DNA of 7,211 nucleotides from Gammaproteobacteria bacterium (GTDB lineage Bacteria > Pseudomonadota > Gammaproteobacteria > HK1): the NCBI GenBank assembly GCA_020444775.1, contig JAGRHX010000332.1, forward strand, positions 1-7,211. The letters run 5' to 3'. A program made the translations under genes and the position numbers. This document shows positions 1 through 6,170 of the stretch, piece by piece. The first letter of the stretch is position 1. Each line of letters begins with the position of its first letter. The notes beneath the pieces are model-generated. The model saw nothing but the letters and a program-made list of their open reading frames with translations. It was not told the DNA's origin and made no database searches.

Positions 1-666
1 CACCCAACGCAGCTGGGTCGGCGGATATGGATACTCGGCGAGGATCTTCGCCATCAGCATCGCGAAGATCAGTCCGACGCCGGCATTGAATCCGAACAAC
101 ATCCCCACCGCGCCAAAGGGCTCGGCGAGCAAGCCGCCGGCCAGCGCCGCGACGACCATGCCCAGACCGAAGGCCAGGGTGATGGCCCGGTAGTCCTTCA
201 GCGCGGTGAGATACACCGACACCAACCACAGCCCGCTGACCAGAAGGAAGTTGGCGATCGCTGCCATGCGCATCGGCGCAGACAGATCCGCATATAGCAC
301 GTAGACACCGATGGCGACCGGCAGCTGGGTGCTCAGCATGATAAGGCCAGCCGCCATCAGCACGCCGGTCGCACGGACCACGTCCTTGTCGAAGATCAGA
401 TCGGCAAGGGTTCGGGTCACAACCATCAGCACCGGTCCGGACATGACCAGCGACATTCCGAAGTTGTAGACGATGATGAGTCGGAACTCGACCAGGTCTT
501 CGAGCGCCATCACCTGGGCACCGAGCAGGGTGACGCTGCCGAGCGAGAGTATGGTGAACAACCACGGTCCATTCGACGCGAGCGCCGAATGGGCAAAGCC
601 ACGGACCAGCCCGAACAGGTTGTCCTGACGGGTCAGCTTACGCAGTACGAAACCTATGCCAGCCAT
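1..666 (-). CDS. pelG: PelG, polytopic inner-membrane protein of Pel synthesis/translocation, N-terminal half (3' end outside window)
   Basis: The frame runs from ATG 666 open to the window edge, giving 222 residues of a protein usually about 455 long. The start MAGIGFVLRKL, followed by LASNGPWLFTIL (29-40), matches the characteristic PelG N-terminus (MAGIGFELRK and a GPW motif in P. aeruginosa, from memory), which fixes the start codon although it lies 42 bases past the pelF stop. Hydrophobic segments lie at about 27-49, 62-83, 100-122, 132-155, 158-181 and 184-208, consistent with half of a 12-helix transporter of the MATE/MOP flippase-like superfamily. PelG is thought to move the nascent polymer across the inner membrane and to be part of the PelDEFG complex. 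No frameshift or stop interrupts the visible part. The TGA 673-671 in the other frame rules out a start at the ATGA overlap with pelF. Confidence 0.95.
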   Translation of the reverse strand, partial: MAGIGFVLRKLTRQDNLFGLVRGFAHSALASNGPWLFTILSLGSVTLLGAQVMALEDLVEFRLIIVYNFGMSLVMSGPVLMVVTRTLADLIFDKDVVRATGVLMAAGLIMLSTQLPVAIGVYVLYADLSAPMRMAAIANFLLVSGLWLVSVYLTALKDYRAITLAFGLGMVVAALAGGLLAEPFGAVGMLFGFNAGVGLIFAMLMAKILAEYPYPPTQLRWV

Positions 667-712
667 CGCTTCACCGGGATGTGGCGTGCGCCACCGCGCG
701 CGCCAGCGTCAT
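667..712 (-). promoter_or_regulatory. pelF-pelG junction: 13-codon frame and pelG ribosome binding site
   Basis: pelF and pelG are separated by 42 bases (708-667). An ATG at 712 overlaps the pelF TGA (ATGA) and opens a 13-codon frame that stops at TGA 673-671. The stop lies inside GGTGA (675-671), a Shine-Dalgarno-like sequence four bases before pelG ATG 666. Ribosomes finishing pelF could restart on this short frame and stop just at the pelG start. The peptide itself is not recognisable and is probably not functional. Confidence 0.35.
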
Positions 713-2256
713 GCGACCTTGACCTGCTCATCATCCGGCATATCCATGAGATTCGCATACAGCTCGCCATAGGTGCGCGCAACGTCGCGCTCTTGATAGT
801 AGCGTTCCACTCGGGCACGTATCGCGCCCGAGCACTGTCGATACCAATCGTCGTCGGTCAACAAACGGGCGATTGCGAGCGCGGTCGCTTCCGGATCCGC
901 CAACTGCGTGATCGCTCCGGCGGGACCCAGCGGTGGATCCTCGTCGGCACGTCCGAACAGCATCTCGCGACAGGCGCCGACGTCGGTCGCGACCGACGGG
1001 ATACCGACCGCGCCAGCCTCCAGAAGCACCAGTGGCTGGGCCTCGCTGATGCTGGTCAGGACCATCACGTCGATCTGCCCCAGGTAGTCGTCGATCCGCA
1101 CTCGACCGGTGAACTCCAGCGAATCACCCAGGCCTTGCTGCTCGGCCAACGCAACGCAGTCGGCGTAGTAGTCCTCGTCCTCCTCGGTCGGTCCCATCAT
1201 GTAGCAGTGAACCTCCGGCACCAGCTTCTTGAGAATGCCGCAAGCACGTATATAGGTCTTCACGTCCTTGATGGGCACCACCCGTCCAATCAGCGCGATC
1301 TGCGGACGCCGGCCCTCGCGACAGTGCTGGACGTTCTGGAACCTCGGCCAGTTGATGCCATTGGGTATGACACGCAGCTTGTCCGGATCCGCGCCATCTG
1401 CGGTCTGAAACGGAAAATTACCTTCGTAGAGCGTGACGATCTGGTGGCAGGCCTGATAGCAGACCAGCGAGTAGCTGGCAAAGGCGGCAATCCAGAAGTC
1501 CTTCAGGTCACGCCCCTCGGGCTCGATACCGAGCGCGGTCAACGGCAGCTCGTGCAGCCAGTCGGCCATGGCGATCTCGATACGTCGTTCGTTGGTATAG
1601 ATGCCATGCTCCGTGACGAACACCGGCCTGCCGGTCTCCACCGCAGCACGCGCGGCATACAGACCAGCGTAGCCGGTCGACACCGTGTGATAGACGCGAG
1701 CTGCCGGCAACGGTCCGAGCAGTGCGCTGTACAGTCCGCCGAGCAAGGCCCGCCAGCTCCAGAAATAATCCAGGAACGAGCTGTCGGCGAACTCGAGCTG
1801 GAACATGTTGGTCAGCATCTGCCATGACTCGCGAGAATCCAGCAGGATGCGTTGGCCCAGGCTCTCACGCCGCGCGGCCAGCAGGCCCATCAGCCCGCGA
1901 AAACTCTCCAGACCACCACCTCGGGTCAGCGTGACCAGGTTCTGCTCGAGCGCCTTGAAGAATGGCTTCATGCCACGCATACGGGCCTTGCCCGGCAGCA
2001 GCTGCTGCAAGGTAACCGTCGACAGACTGACCACGTTGTCGGGCATCTCGTAGCGAAACACACGCGGCGCGCCTGGTGGCATCAAGGTCACCAGAGCGAA
2101 CTTCAGATGCGGCAGGGTCCGCATCAGGTCGTGGGTCCAACTCGACACGCCACCGGCCACGTAGGGATAGGTGCCTTCGAGCAGCACGCAGATATCGGCC
2201 GGCGCCTCGTGGATGATCTTCTCTTCGTAGATCGGCTGCGCGCCAGGACCGCTCAT
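709..2256 (-). CDS. pelF: PelF, cytoplasmic GT4-family glycosyltransferase polymerising Pel
   Basis: 515 codons, close to the 507 of P. aeruginosa PelF. The N-terminal half is the PelF-type GT-B domain, with ICVLLEGTYPYVAGGVSSW at residues 22-40 and VFVTEHGIYTNERR at 212-225. The C-terminal half is the nucleotide-sugar-binding GT4 domain: RVIPNGI (295-301), GRVVPIKDVKT (324-334) with Arg325 and Lys330 expected to contact the diphosphate, and the EX7E motif SEAQPLVLLE with Glu405 and Glu413. These four residues correspond to ones I recall as needed for activity in P. aeruginosa PelF. No membrane segment or signal peptide is present, so it acts in the cytoplasm and is held at the membrane by PelD/E/G. 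It builds the N-acetylhexosamine polymer (Pel is reported as a partly deacetylated GalNAc-rich polymer; early work reported UDP-glucose binding). The ATG overlaps the pelE stop (ATGA) with a weak GGTGG nine bases upstream. Confidence 0.97.
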   Translation of the reverse strand: MSGPGAQPIYEEKIIHEAPADICVLLEGTYPYVAGGVSSWTHDLMRTLPHLKFALVTLMPPGAPRVFRYEMPDNVVSLSTVTLQQLLPGKARMRGMKPFFKALEQNLVTLTRGGGLESFRGLMGLLAARRESLGQRILLDSRESWQMLTNMFQLEFADSSFLDYFWSWRALLGGLYSALLGPLPAARVYHTVSTGYAGLYAARAAVETGRPVFVTEHGIYTNERRIEIAMADWLHELPLTALGIEPEGRDLKDFWIAAFASYSLVCYQACHQIVTLYEGNFPFQTADGADPDKLRVIPNGINWPRFQNVQHCREGRRPQIALIGRVVPIKDVKTYIRACGILKKLVPEVHCYMMGPTEEDEDYYADCVALAEQQGLGDSLEFTGRVRIDDYLGQIDVMVLTSISEAQPLVLLEAGAVGIPSVATDVGACREMLFGRADEDPPLGPAGAITQLADPEATALAIARLLTDDDWYRQCSGAIRARVERYYQERDVARTYGELYANLMDMPDDEQVKVA

Positions 2257-3446
2257 GGGCTCGAACCACCGGCCTGCAGAGCCAGACCCGGCTGCGCGTG
2301 ACGCGGCTCCACGGGCTTGGGGCCGACTCCGGCCCAGAGTCTGACCGAATCGGCGAACACCGCGGGTAGTGGCCGCTCCGGCCGTTCGGCAGCAATCAGC
2401 GCGCGTGCGATGTCTCGGATCTCCTCGAAGCGACGCACCTTGTACAGAGCCTCCATACGCCAGGCCGCCAGCTCATCGGCGGAGGCGATCTGCGTCGGAA
2501 TTCCGTCGATGGTGAGCAGGGCCTCTTCGGCACGGTCCATCTTCACCAGCAGTCGCACCACAGCCATGTGGGCACGCACGTCGTTGGGCTGCATCTGCAG
2601 ATAGCGACGATAGCCAGCCAGCGCCTCATCGCGGTTGCGGGCCTCACGATCGCCATCCAGCAGCCCCGTGAACGCGTAGTCGTCGTACTGACGTGCCAAC
2701 GCCAGGATGGTCTGCGCCTCAGGCTCTTCTTCGACCCGTTCGCGCAATGCCTGAAGCTGCTCGTAGAAGCGGTTCTCGATGTTCGCGATGGCGGTAGCCG
2801 CCTGGATGCGCACCGAGTTGTCGCTATCGGCCAGCCCCTCCTTCAGCGCGGTGGCGAACTCGCGCCGGTAGTGGCGACTCATCAACCCGATGGCCAGCTG
2901 CTTCTGAACTCGCGTGCCATGCCTGATGACGTCGATGAAGGGGACCACGTCTTGTGGCCCGCTGAGCCGGTGCAGGGTACGAGTCAGATCCGCATACAGG
3001 TTCTCGGCCAGATCGTGCTGTTCCTCGGGAAACAGCTCGGAGTACCACGCCTCGAACGGTTGCGCCGTGCGTTTGAACCAGAGCTGTGCAACGACACCAG
3101 CCAGGCACACGAACGCGCCCAACGGACCCATCGTCGCCACCAGCACGTTCAGACACACGACCCAAACGACACGGCCGTCGCCACCGGTCTCACGCAGCAG
3201 ATCGCGGCGCCACATGCGTAGGCTGACAGCCGCGATGACCGCCATGGACAGCAGATGCAGTCCGACGACATACAGCCACTCGATGGGCACGCCAATGAGC
3301 TCACGCAACATCAACGCACCGAGCATCAGCGCGGCGAACGCCGCGCTCAGATACAGCCACAGCCAGGACCGATGGGTCGCATCATGATGATCGGCGGCCC
3401 GCTGTGCCTGCTCGATCTGCTCCTGCCGTCTACGCGCGCCCGACAC
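2253..3446 (-). CDS. pelE: PelE, inner-membrane helical-repeat protein of the Pel synthase complex
   Basis: 397 codons from a GTG start with a Shine-Dalgarno sequence. A charged N-terminus (1-26) is followed by hydrophobic segments at about 28-49, 57-76 and 92-122, then a soluble region. Residues about 178-222 look like HEAT-type paired helices (QLAIGLMSRHYRREF, then a loop with DSDNSVRIQAATAIANI). Residues about 269-345 hold TPR-like helices (EALAGYRRYLQMQPNDVRAH, EEALLTIDGIP, MEALYKVRRFEEIRDIARAL). In known systems PelE is a membrane protein with TPRs that joins PelD and PelG and helps bring PelF to the membrane. The length exceeds that of P. aeruginosa PelE (about 330 residues), the extra length lying in the soluble part and the Pro-rich C-terminal tail. 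Its TGA overlaps the pelF ATG by four bases (2253-2256), so translation is probably coupled. PelE is the least conserved Pel protein; gene order strongly supports the call. Confidence 0.87.
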   Translation of the reverse strand: MSGARRRQEQIEQAQRAADHHDATHRSWLWLYLSAAFAALMLGALMLRELIGVPIEWLYVVGLHLLSMAVIAAVSLRMWRRDLLRETGGDGRVVWVVCLNVLVATMGPLGAFVCLAGVVAQLWFKRTAQPFEAWYSELFPEEQHDLAENLYADLTRTLHRLSGPQDVVPFIDVIRHGTRVQKQLAIGLMSRHYRREFATALKEGLADSDNSVRIQAATAIANIENRFYEQLQALRERVEEEPEAQTILALARQYDDYAFTGLLDGDREARNRDEALAGYRRYLQMQPNDVRAHMAVVRLLVKMDRAEEALLTIDGIPTQIASADELAAWRMEALYKVRRFEEIRDIARALIAAERPERPLPAVFADSVRLWAGVGPKPVEPRHAQPGLALQAGGSSP

Positions 3447-3451
3447 AACGG

Positions 3452-3457
3452 CCCCTC
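3452..3457 (-). promoter_or_regulatory. ribosome binding site of pelE, overlapping the pelD stop
   Basis: The minus strand reads TGAGGGG then five bases then GTG 3446. The GAGGGG sequence shares two bases with the pelD stop codon (TGA 3458-3456) and stands at a good distance from the GTG, which supports GTG 3446 as the pelE start despite the lack of an ATG. The arrangement fits coupled translation of pelD and pelE. Confidence 0.6.
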
Positions 3458-5012
3458 AGCCGCCGGCACCGGCCGCCGAGCCGGAGGCGGCACGCAGCAG
3501 TGGTGTCGTCGCGTCGCTCGCCTGTGTAGTGCCGGGCTCGACCACGTGCGCCGTGCCGTCGGCGGCGCGCAGGCGCACGATCGGCACGGCGTCGTAGCTG
3601 AAACCGACCTCACGCAGCGCCTCGGGCAGGACCTCGCGCATCCGCGCCAGCAGACGCTCGGCGACGATATGCACATGCTCGACCGCAGATAGCGGCAACA
3701 GCACCGAGAAGCCGTAGCTGCGCTCGTCAAAGGCAAAGCACAGATCGGTATTACGCAACGCGTCGCGTGCCGAGCGTCCCAGCGCCTCGGCCACCTGCAC
3801 ACGCTGCTCGCGACTGAGCCGGTAGGGATCGTCGAGCTTGATCTCCATACGAGTCAGCGAGAAGCGGCCGCGTTCGGCGATCTCGCTCAGCACCCCCTGG
3901 ATACGCTCGAGGAACTGGCGCGAATAGACCTGCGTATCCGCATCGAAGGCCCGCTCCATCTGGCCACGCCGATAGCGCTGCGCATTCGCGTAGAACGCCC
4001 CGACCCAGTCGCACAGTGCCCGAAACAGCTCGACCGTGCTGAGGTTGAGATCCAAAAACCCCAGATCCTCGATCTTCAGCATGCCGCGCACGTCACCGGT
4101 GTCCGGATTGACCAGCGGCCCGGCCAGCACCCCCTGCCCGGCGAGCATCGCCTCATGCTCGGGATCGCTCGCGCACAGCACCTGGCCACGCTCCACGATC
4201 GCCACATACAGCGGGTCCTCCGGACGTAGCCGCCGCTTGAACCGATCGGAGCTGCCCCAGCCACTTTGGAGACCGGCCTGCAGCTCCTCGCCACTGAGCA
4301 GGAAGATCGAGGCCTTTTGCGGGCTCATCACCGCGCGCACGTTGTCCAGCGCCCCGAGCAACACCCGGGCCGGCTCCATGGTCTCCACGGCCTTTGCCGC
4401 TTGATACATGGACAGCACGCTACGCAGCTGGCCCGCCACGCGTGCCTCGAGCTGCTCGCGCACGTCATCGAGCTGCAGATAGGCCTGGGCGATAGTCTGT
4501 TCGCGCTGCTTGGACTCGGCGAGCTCCCGGGCCAATCGATCGCGATCGCGGATCTGACGGACACGCAGCTCACCGACCACGATCGCCGCGGTCAGCCAGA
4601 ACAGCGGTCGATGCGCGAACTCGTAGACATAGGCATATAGATCCTGGGTGGGACCGCGCTCCGGCGCATGCAGCAACAGCAACACCAGTGAGCAGGTGAC
4701 GGCCGCAATCAGACCGGCGCCGCTGCCGTACTGCACCGACAACAAGATGACGATGGCCCAGAACGGATGCGGCTCGACCTCCCAGTAGCCGTTACCGGAG
4801 AACAACCAGAGATCGAACAGCACCAGCACCGCCAGCAGGCCGCAGAGCTCTGCGATGGCACTGGCACGCACACCGAACACACTGGCCGGTGTCGCCGCCT
4901 CCAGGACGGTCGGTTGCTGCTGTTCAGACGTCGCATGAGGCGGGTCGACCTCTGGCTTGTCGACCTCCTGCAACGCCCGCTCGGTCTGTTGATTCAAGAC
5001 TTCGGTCCGCAA
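3456..5012 (-). CDS. pelD: PelD, inner-membrane c-di-GMP receptor activating Pel synthesis
   Basis: 518 codons from TTG 5012; no in-frame ATG lies between the upstream TAG (5042-5040) and the membrane domain, so the start is uncertain (TTG 4997 is an alternative). Domains in order: a polar tail (1-47); four hydrophobic segments at about 50-72, 80-95, 99-116 and 135-149; a charged coiled coil (about 150-205); a GAF domain (about 205-345); and a degenerate GGDEF domain (about 350-480). The usual GGDEF signature is replaced by DERSY (429-433), so no cyclase activity is expected, but the inhibitory-site motif RXXD is kept five residues before it (RNTD, 420-423), with Arg453 or Arg457 as candidate second-site ligand. 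In P. aeruginosa this site binds c-di-GMP and switches on Pel production. The Ala/Gly/Thr-rich tail after about 490 looks disordered. The stop is nine bases from the pelE start, indicating one operon. Confidence 0.93.
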   Translation of the reverse strand: MRTEVLNQQTERALQEVDKPEVDPPHATSEQQQPTVLEAATPASVFGVRASAIAELCGLLAVLVLFDLWLFSGNGYWEVEPHPFWAIVILLSVQYGSGAGLIAAVTCSLVLLLLHAPERGPTQDLYAYVYEFAHRPLFWLTAAIVVGELRVRQIRDRDRLARELAESKQREQTIAQAYLQLDDVREQLEARVAGQLRSVLSMYQAAKAVETMEPARVLLGALDNVRAVMSPQKASIFLLSGEELQAGLQSGWGSSDRFKRRLRPEDPLYVAIVERGQVLCASDPEHEAMLAGQGVLAGPLVNPDTGDVRGMLKIEDLGFLDLNLSTVELFRALCDWVGAFYANAQRYRRGQMERAFDADTQVYSRQFLERIQGVLSEIAERGRFSLTRMEIKLDDPYRLSREQRVQVAEALGRSARDALRNTDLCFAFDERSYGFSVLLPLSAVEHVHIVAERLLARMREVLPEALREVGFSYDAVPIVRLRAADGTAHVVEPGTTQASDATTPLLRAASGSAAGAGG

Positions 5013-5206
5013 GCCCAGTGTCGGCGAGGCGCAGCCGCGCTACTCACGCATCGCTGCAAAGTCGATATCGTCATCCCGCTCCGGGTCCGGACGCGTACGC
5101 TGGCGCTCTACCCCTCGGTCGAAGCGGCAACGGAACCGGCAGTCGGTGCGGACTCACGCGGCTGCGGAGTAAATCGCTGCGCATCCGCTCACCCCGATCG
5201 CTTTGA
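5013..5206 (-). other. pelC-pelD spacer with short overlapping frames
   Basis: This 194-base gap has no recognisable gene. On the minus strand, a good Shine-Dalgarno-like GGGGTGA lies four bases before ATG 5184, which opens a 37-codon frame ending at TGA 5073-5071. That stop overlaps (ATGA) the ATG at 5074 of a 26-codon frame, whose TGA at 4996-4994 overlaps a TTG (4997) that is codon 6 of the annotated pelD. Separately, the frame in phase with pelD is open from 5153 to 5043 and ends at TAG 5042-5040; its last codons read RPDPERDDDIDFAAMRE, with G/C at 28, 19 and 27 of 37 codons at positions 1, 2 and 3, which is coding-like. No promoter or terminator is evident. The spacer may be a leader, a remnant of a longer pelD, or non-functional. 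Confidence 0.4.
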
Positions 5207-5896
5207 TCAAGGCGTGGCCAACGACTCGCGCAGGGTCTGCACCATGCGCTGGACCACCCGTTGGGCCGCCTCGTTCACGCTGTCCCTGCGCAGATAGCCG
5301 CGCCCCACCTCGCTGTGGCTCGCGGCCCACTCCACTCGGCCGGTCTCGGCCAGCACCAGACGCAGGTTCAGGCCCACGGTCGGCTCCTCGCGCAGGCCAT
5401 GCTGGTAGCCGTACTCACTGACGCTACCGAACAACACCGCATCGACATCCAGTGCCGCCGCCAGCTCCGCCGCCACCACCTGACCCGGCAGATCCTCGAG
5501 CTTGATCTGCCGCGCTTCCAGCCTCTGGCGCAGATCGCTGGTCTCCAACAGCTCAAAGACACGCTGCTTGTAGAGCTCGGTCATGAGCAGCTCGGCGGCG
5601 ATACGTCCGGCGTTCGGGTAGACCGTCAGGTTCTCAAACGGCAACACCGCGACTCGCATGTCCGTTCGCAGCTGATCGGCCGGCGGCAGTGCCTGAGGGC
5701 TGACAACGGCGTCTGGCGCGGCACTCTGGGACGCCGCACCGGGGCCGTCATCGCCTGCCTCGCGGACCCAGTCCCGCTGCATCCCAGGCATCAGCTCACA
5801 GCCTTGCAGCAACAGCGCGAGCAAGGGTAGCAGCAGTGGCCGCAACAGACGTGCCCGCAGGCACACGCCAGCAGTCGGCTCGTTGCCCGCCGTCAT
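5207..5896 (-). CDS. pelC: PelC, outer-membrane lipoprotein of the Pel export apparatus
   Basis: 229 codons. The N-terminus is a lipoprotein signal peptide: arginines (R14, R16, R19), a leucine-rich core and the lipobox LLQGC with Cys33 as the lipidated residue; Glu at +2 does not signal inner-membrane retention, so outer-membrane sorting is expected. Residues about 34-78 are a low-complexity Ala/Pro/Gly/Asp linker. The folded core (about 79-229) begins with the strand RVAVLPFENLT and includes LLMTELYKQRVFELLE, DAVLFGSVSEYGY and a Trp at 190 that may match the membrane-facing Trp reported for P. aeruginosa PelC (inference). PelC forms a dodecameric periplasmic ring beneath the PelB barrel, guiding cationic Pel out. 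The protein is longer than the 172-residue P. aeruginosa form, largely because of the linker. The ATG overlaps the stop of a short upstream frame; a GTG at codon 11 (5866) would leave a more usual 23-residue signal peptide. Confidence 0.92.
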   Translation of the reverse strand: MTAGNEPTAGVCLRARLLRPLLLPLLALLLQGCELMPGMQRDWVREAGDDGPGAASQSAAPDAVVSPQALPPADQLRTDMRVAVLPFENLTVYPNAGRIAAELLMTELYKQRVFELLETSDLRQRLEARQIKLEDLPGQVVAAELAAALDVDAVLFGSVSEYGYQHGLREEPTVGLNLRLVLAETGRVEWAASHSEVGRGYLRRDSVNEAAQRVVQRMVQTLRESLATP

Positions 5897-6170
5897 CGCA
5901 CCGCACCAGGCACGTCACGGCCGCACACCAGCGCCGCCGTCCTTCCAGGTATCGAGTCCTTCTCGTAACTCATCGGCTCAATCTCTGAATAGTTGAATCC
6001 CAGCGGCCGTCATCGCGCAATCCGACCGCTGTCTGGAAATCGGACGGACTGCGGTACCCGTAGGCCTCGCAGGCCCGGAGATTCTGCCACAGCCGGCCGG
6101 GCAGTTTTCCCGACACCGGGACAAACGTGCTTTTGAACCCCGCTTCGCCCCTGGACCCGGCCAGCACCGC
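5897..6170 (-). other. pelB-pelC spacer with chained short reading frames
   Basis: This 274-base gap holds no gene I recognise, although pelB and pelC normally lie close together. On the minus strand a 65-codon frame starts at GTG 6167, one codon after the pelB stop and in the same frame, and ends at TGA 5972-5970. That stop overlaps (ATGA) the ATG at 5973 of a 26-codon frame, which ends at TGA 5895-5893, overlapping (ATGA) the pelC ATG at 5896. Hand count over the 66 codons after the pelB stop gives G/C at 40, 38 and 49 of positions 1, 2 and 3 (46 of the first 57 at position 3), a mildly coding-like pattern. All three frames are fairly open, as expected in high-GC DNA, so these may be chance frames, translational bridges or remnants of a lost gene. 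No promoter or terminator was found. Confidence 0.45.
5970..6167 (-). CDS. possible small protein (65 aa) directly after pelB, unknown function
   Basis: Tentative. A GTG-started frame lies one codon past the pelB stop, in phase with pelB, and ends in an ATGA overlap with a further short frame. The product has a protein-like mixture of residues (stretches such as LPGRLWQNLRACEAYGY and GLRDDGRWDS), no signal peptide and no membrane segment. I do not recognise a family. The first 57 codons carry G or C at the third position in 46 cases, which fits the neighbouring genes; the last nine codons do not. It could be a real coupled peptide, a C-terminal extension of PelB reached by readthrough, a decayed gene, or a chance frame in GC-rich DNA. 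No clear ribosome binding site precedes it, so translation would depend on ribosomes leaving pelB. Confidence 0.2.
   Translation of the reverse strand: MLAGSRGEAGFKSTFVPVSGKLPGRLWQNLRACEAYGYRSPSDFQTAVGLRDDGRWDSTIQRLSR

Noticed and set aside
589..1827. 412-codon open frame on the plus strand
   Set aside because: It lies antisense to pelF, whose motifs are unmistakable. Long antisense frames are expected opposite GC-rich genes, and its product is rich in His, Gln, Arg and Val with no recognisable domain.
5203..5210. Palindrome TTGATCAA at the pelC stop as an FNR/Anr-type operator
   Set aside because: The FNR-type box needs TTGAT and ATCAA separated by four bases; here the half-sites abut with no spacer. 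An eight-base palindrome occurs by chance.
5261..5830. Plus-strand frame opposite pelC (189 codons)
   Set aside because: Antisense shadow of pelC; pelC has a lipobox and family features, this product has none.
5941..6020. Slightly AT-richer stretch upstream of pelC as an internal promoter
   Set aside because: I looked for -35/-10 pairs (for example TTGAGC or TTGCGC with TATTCA or GATACC) but spacings were 22-23 bases, too long to support a promoter.
6063..6075. GGCCT-CGC-AGGCC inverted repeat and nearby CCGGCCGG palindrome as a structured RNA or riboswitch
   Set aside because: Short isolated stems in GC-rich DNA; no conserved c-di-GMP riboswitch core could be recognised in the spacer.
6108..6121. 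Hairpin TCCCG-GTGT-CGGGA in the pelB-pelC spacer as a terminator
   Set aside because: On the minus strand it is followed by AAA rather than a run of T, the stem is only five pairs, and it lies mid-operon. It lacks the features of an intrinsic terminator in either direction.
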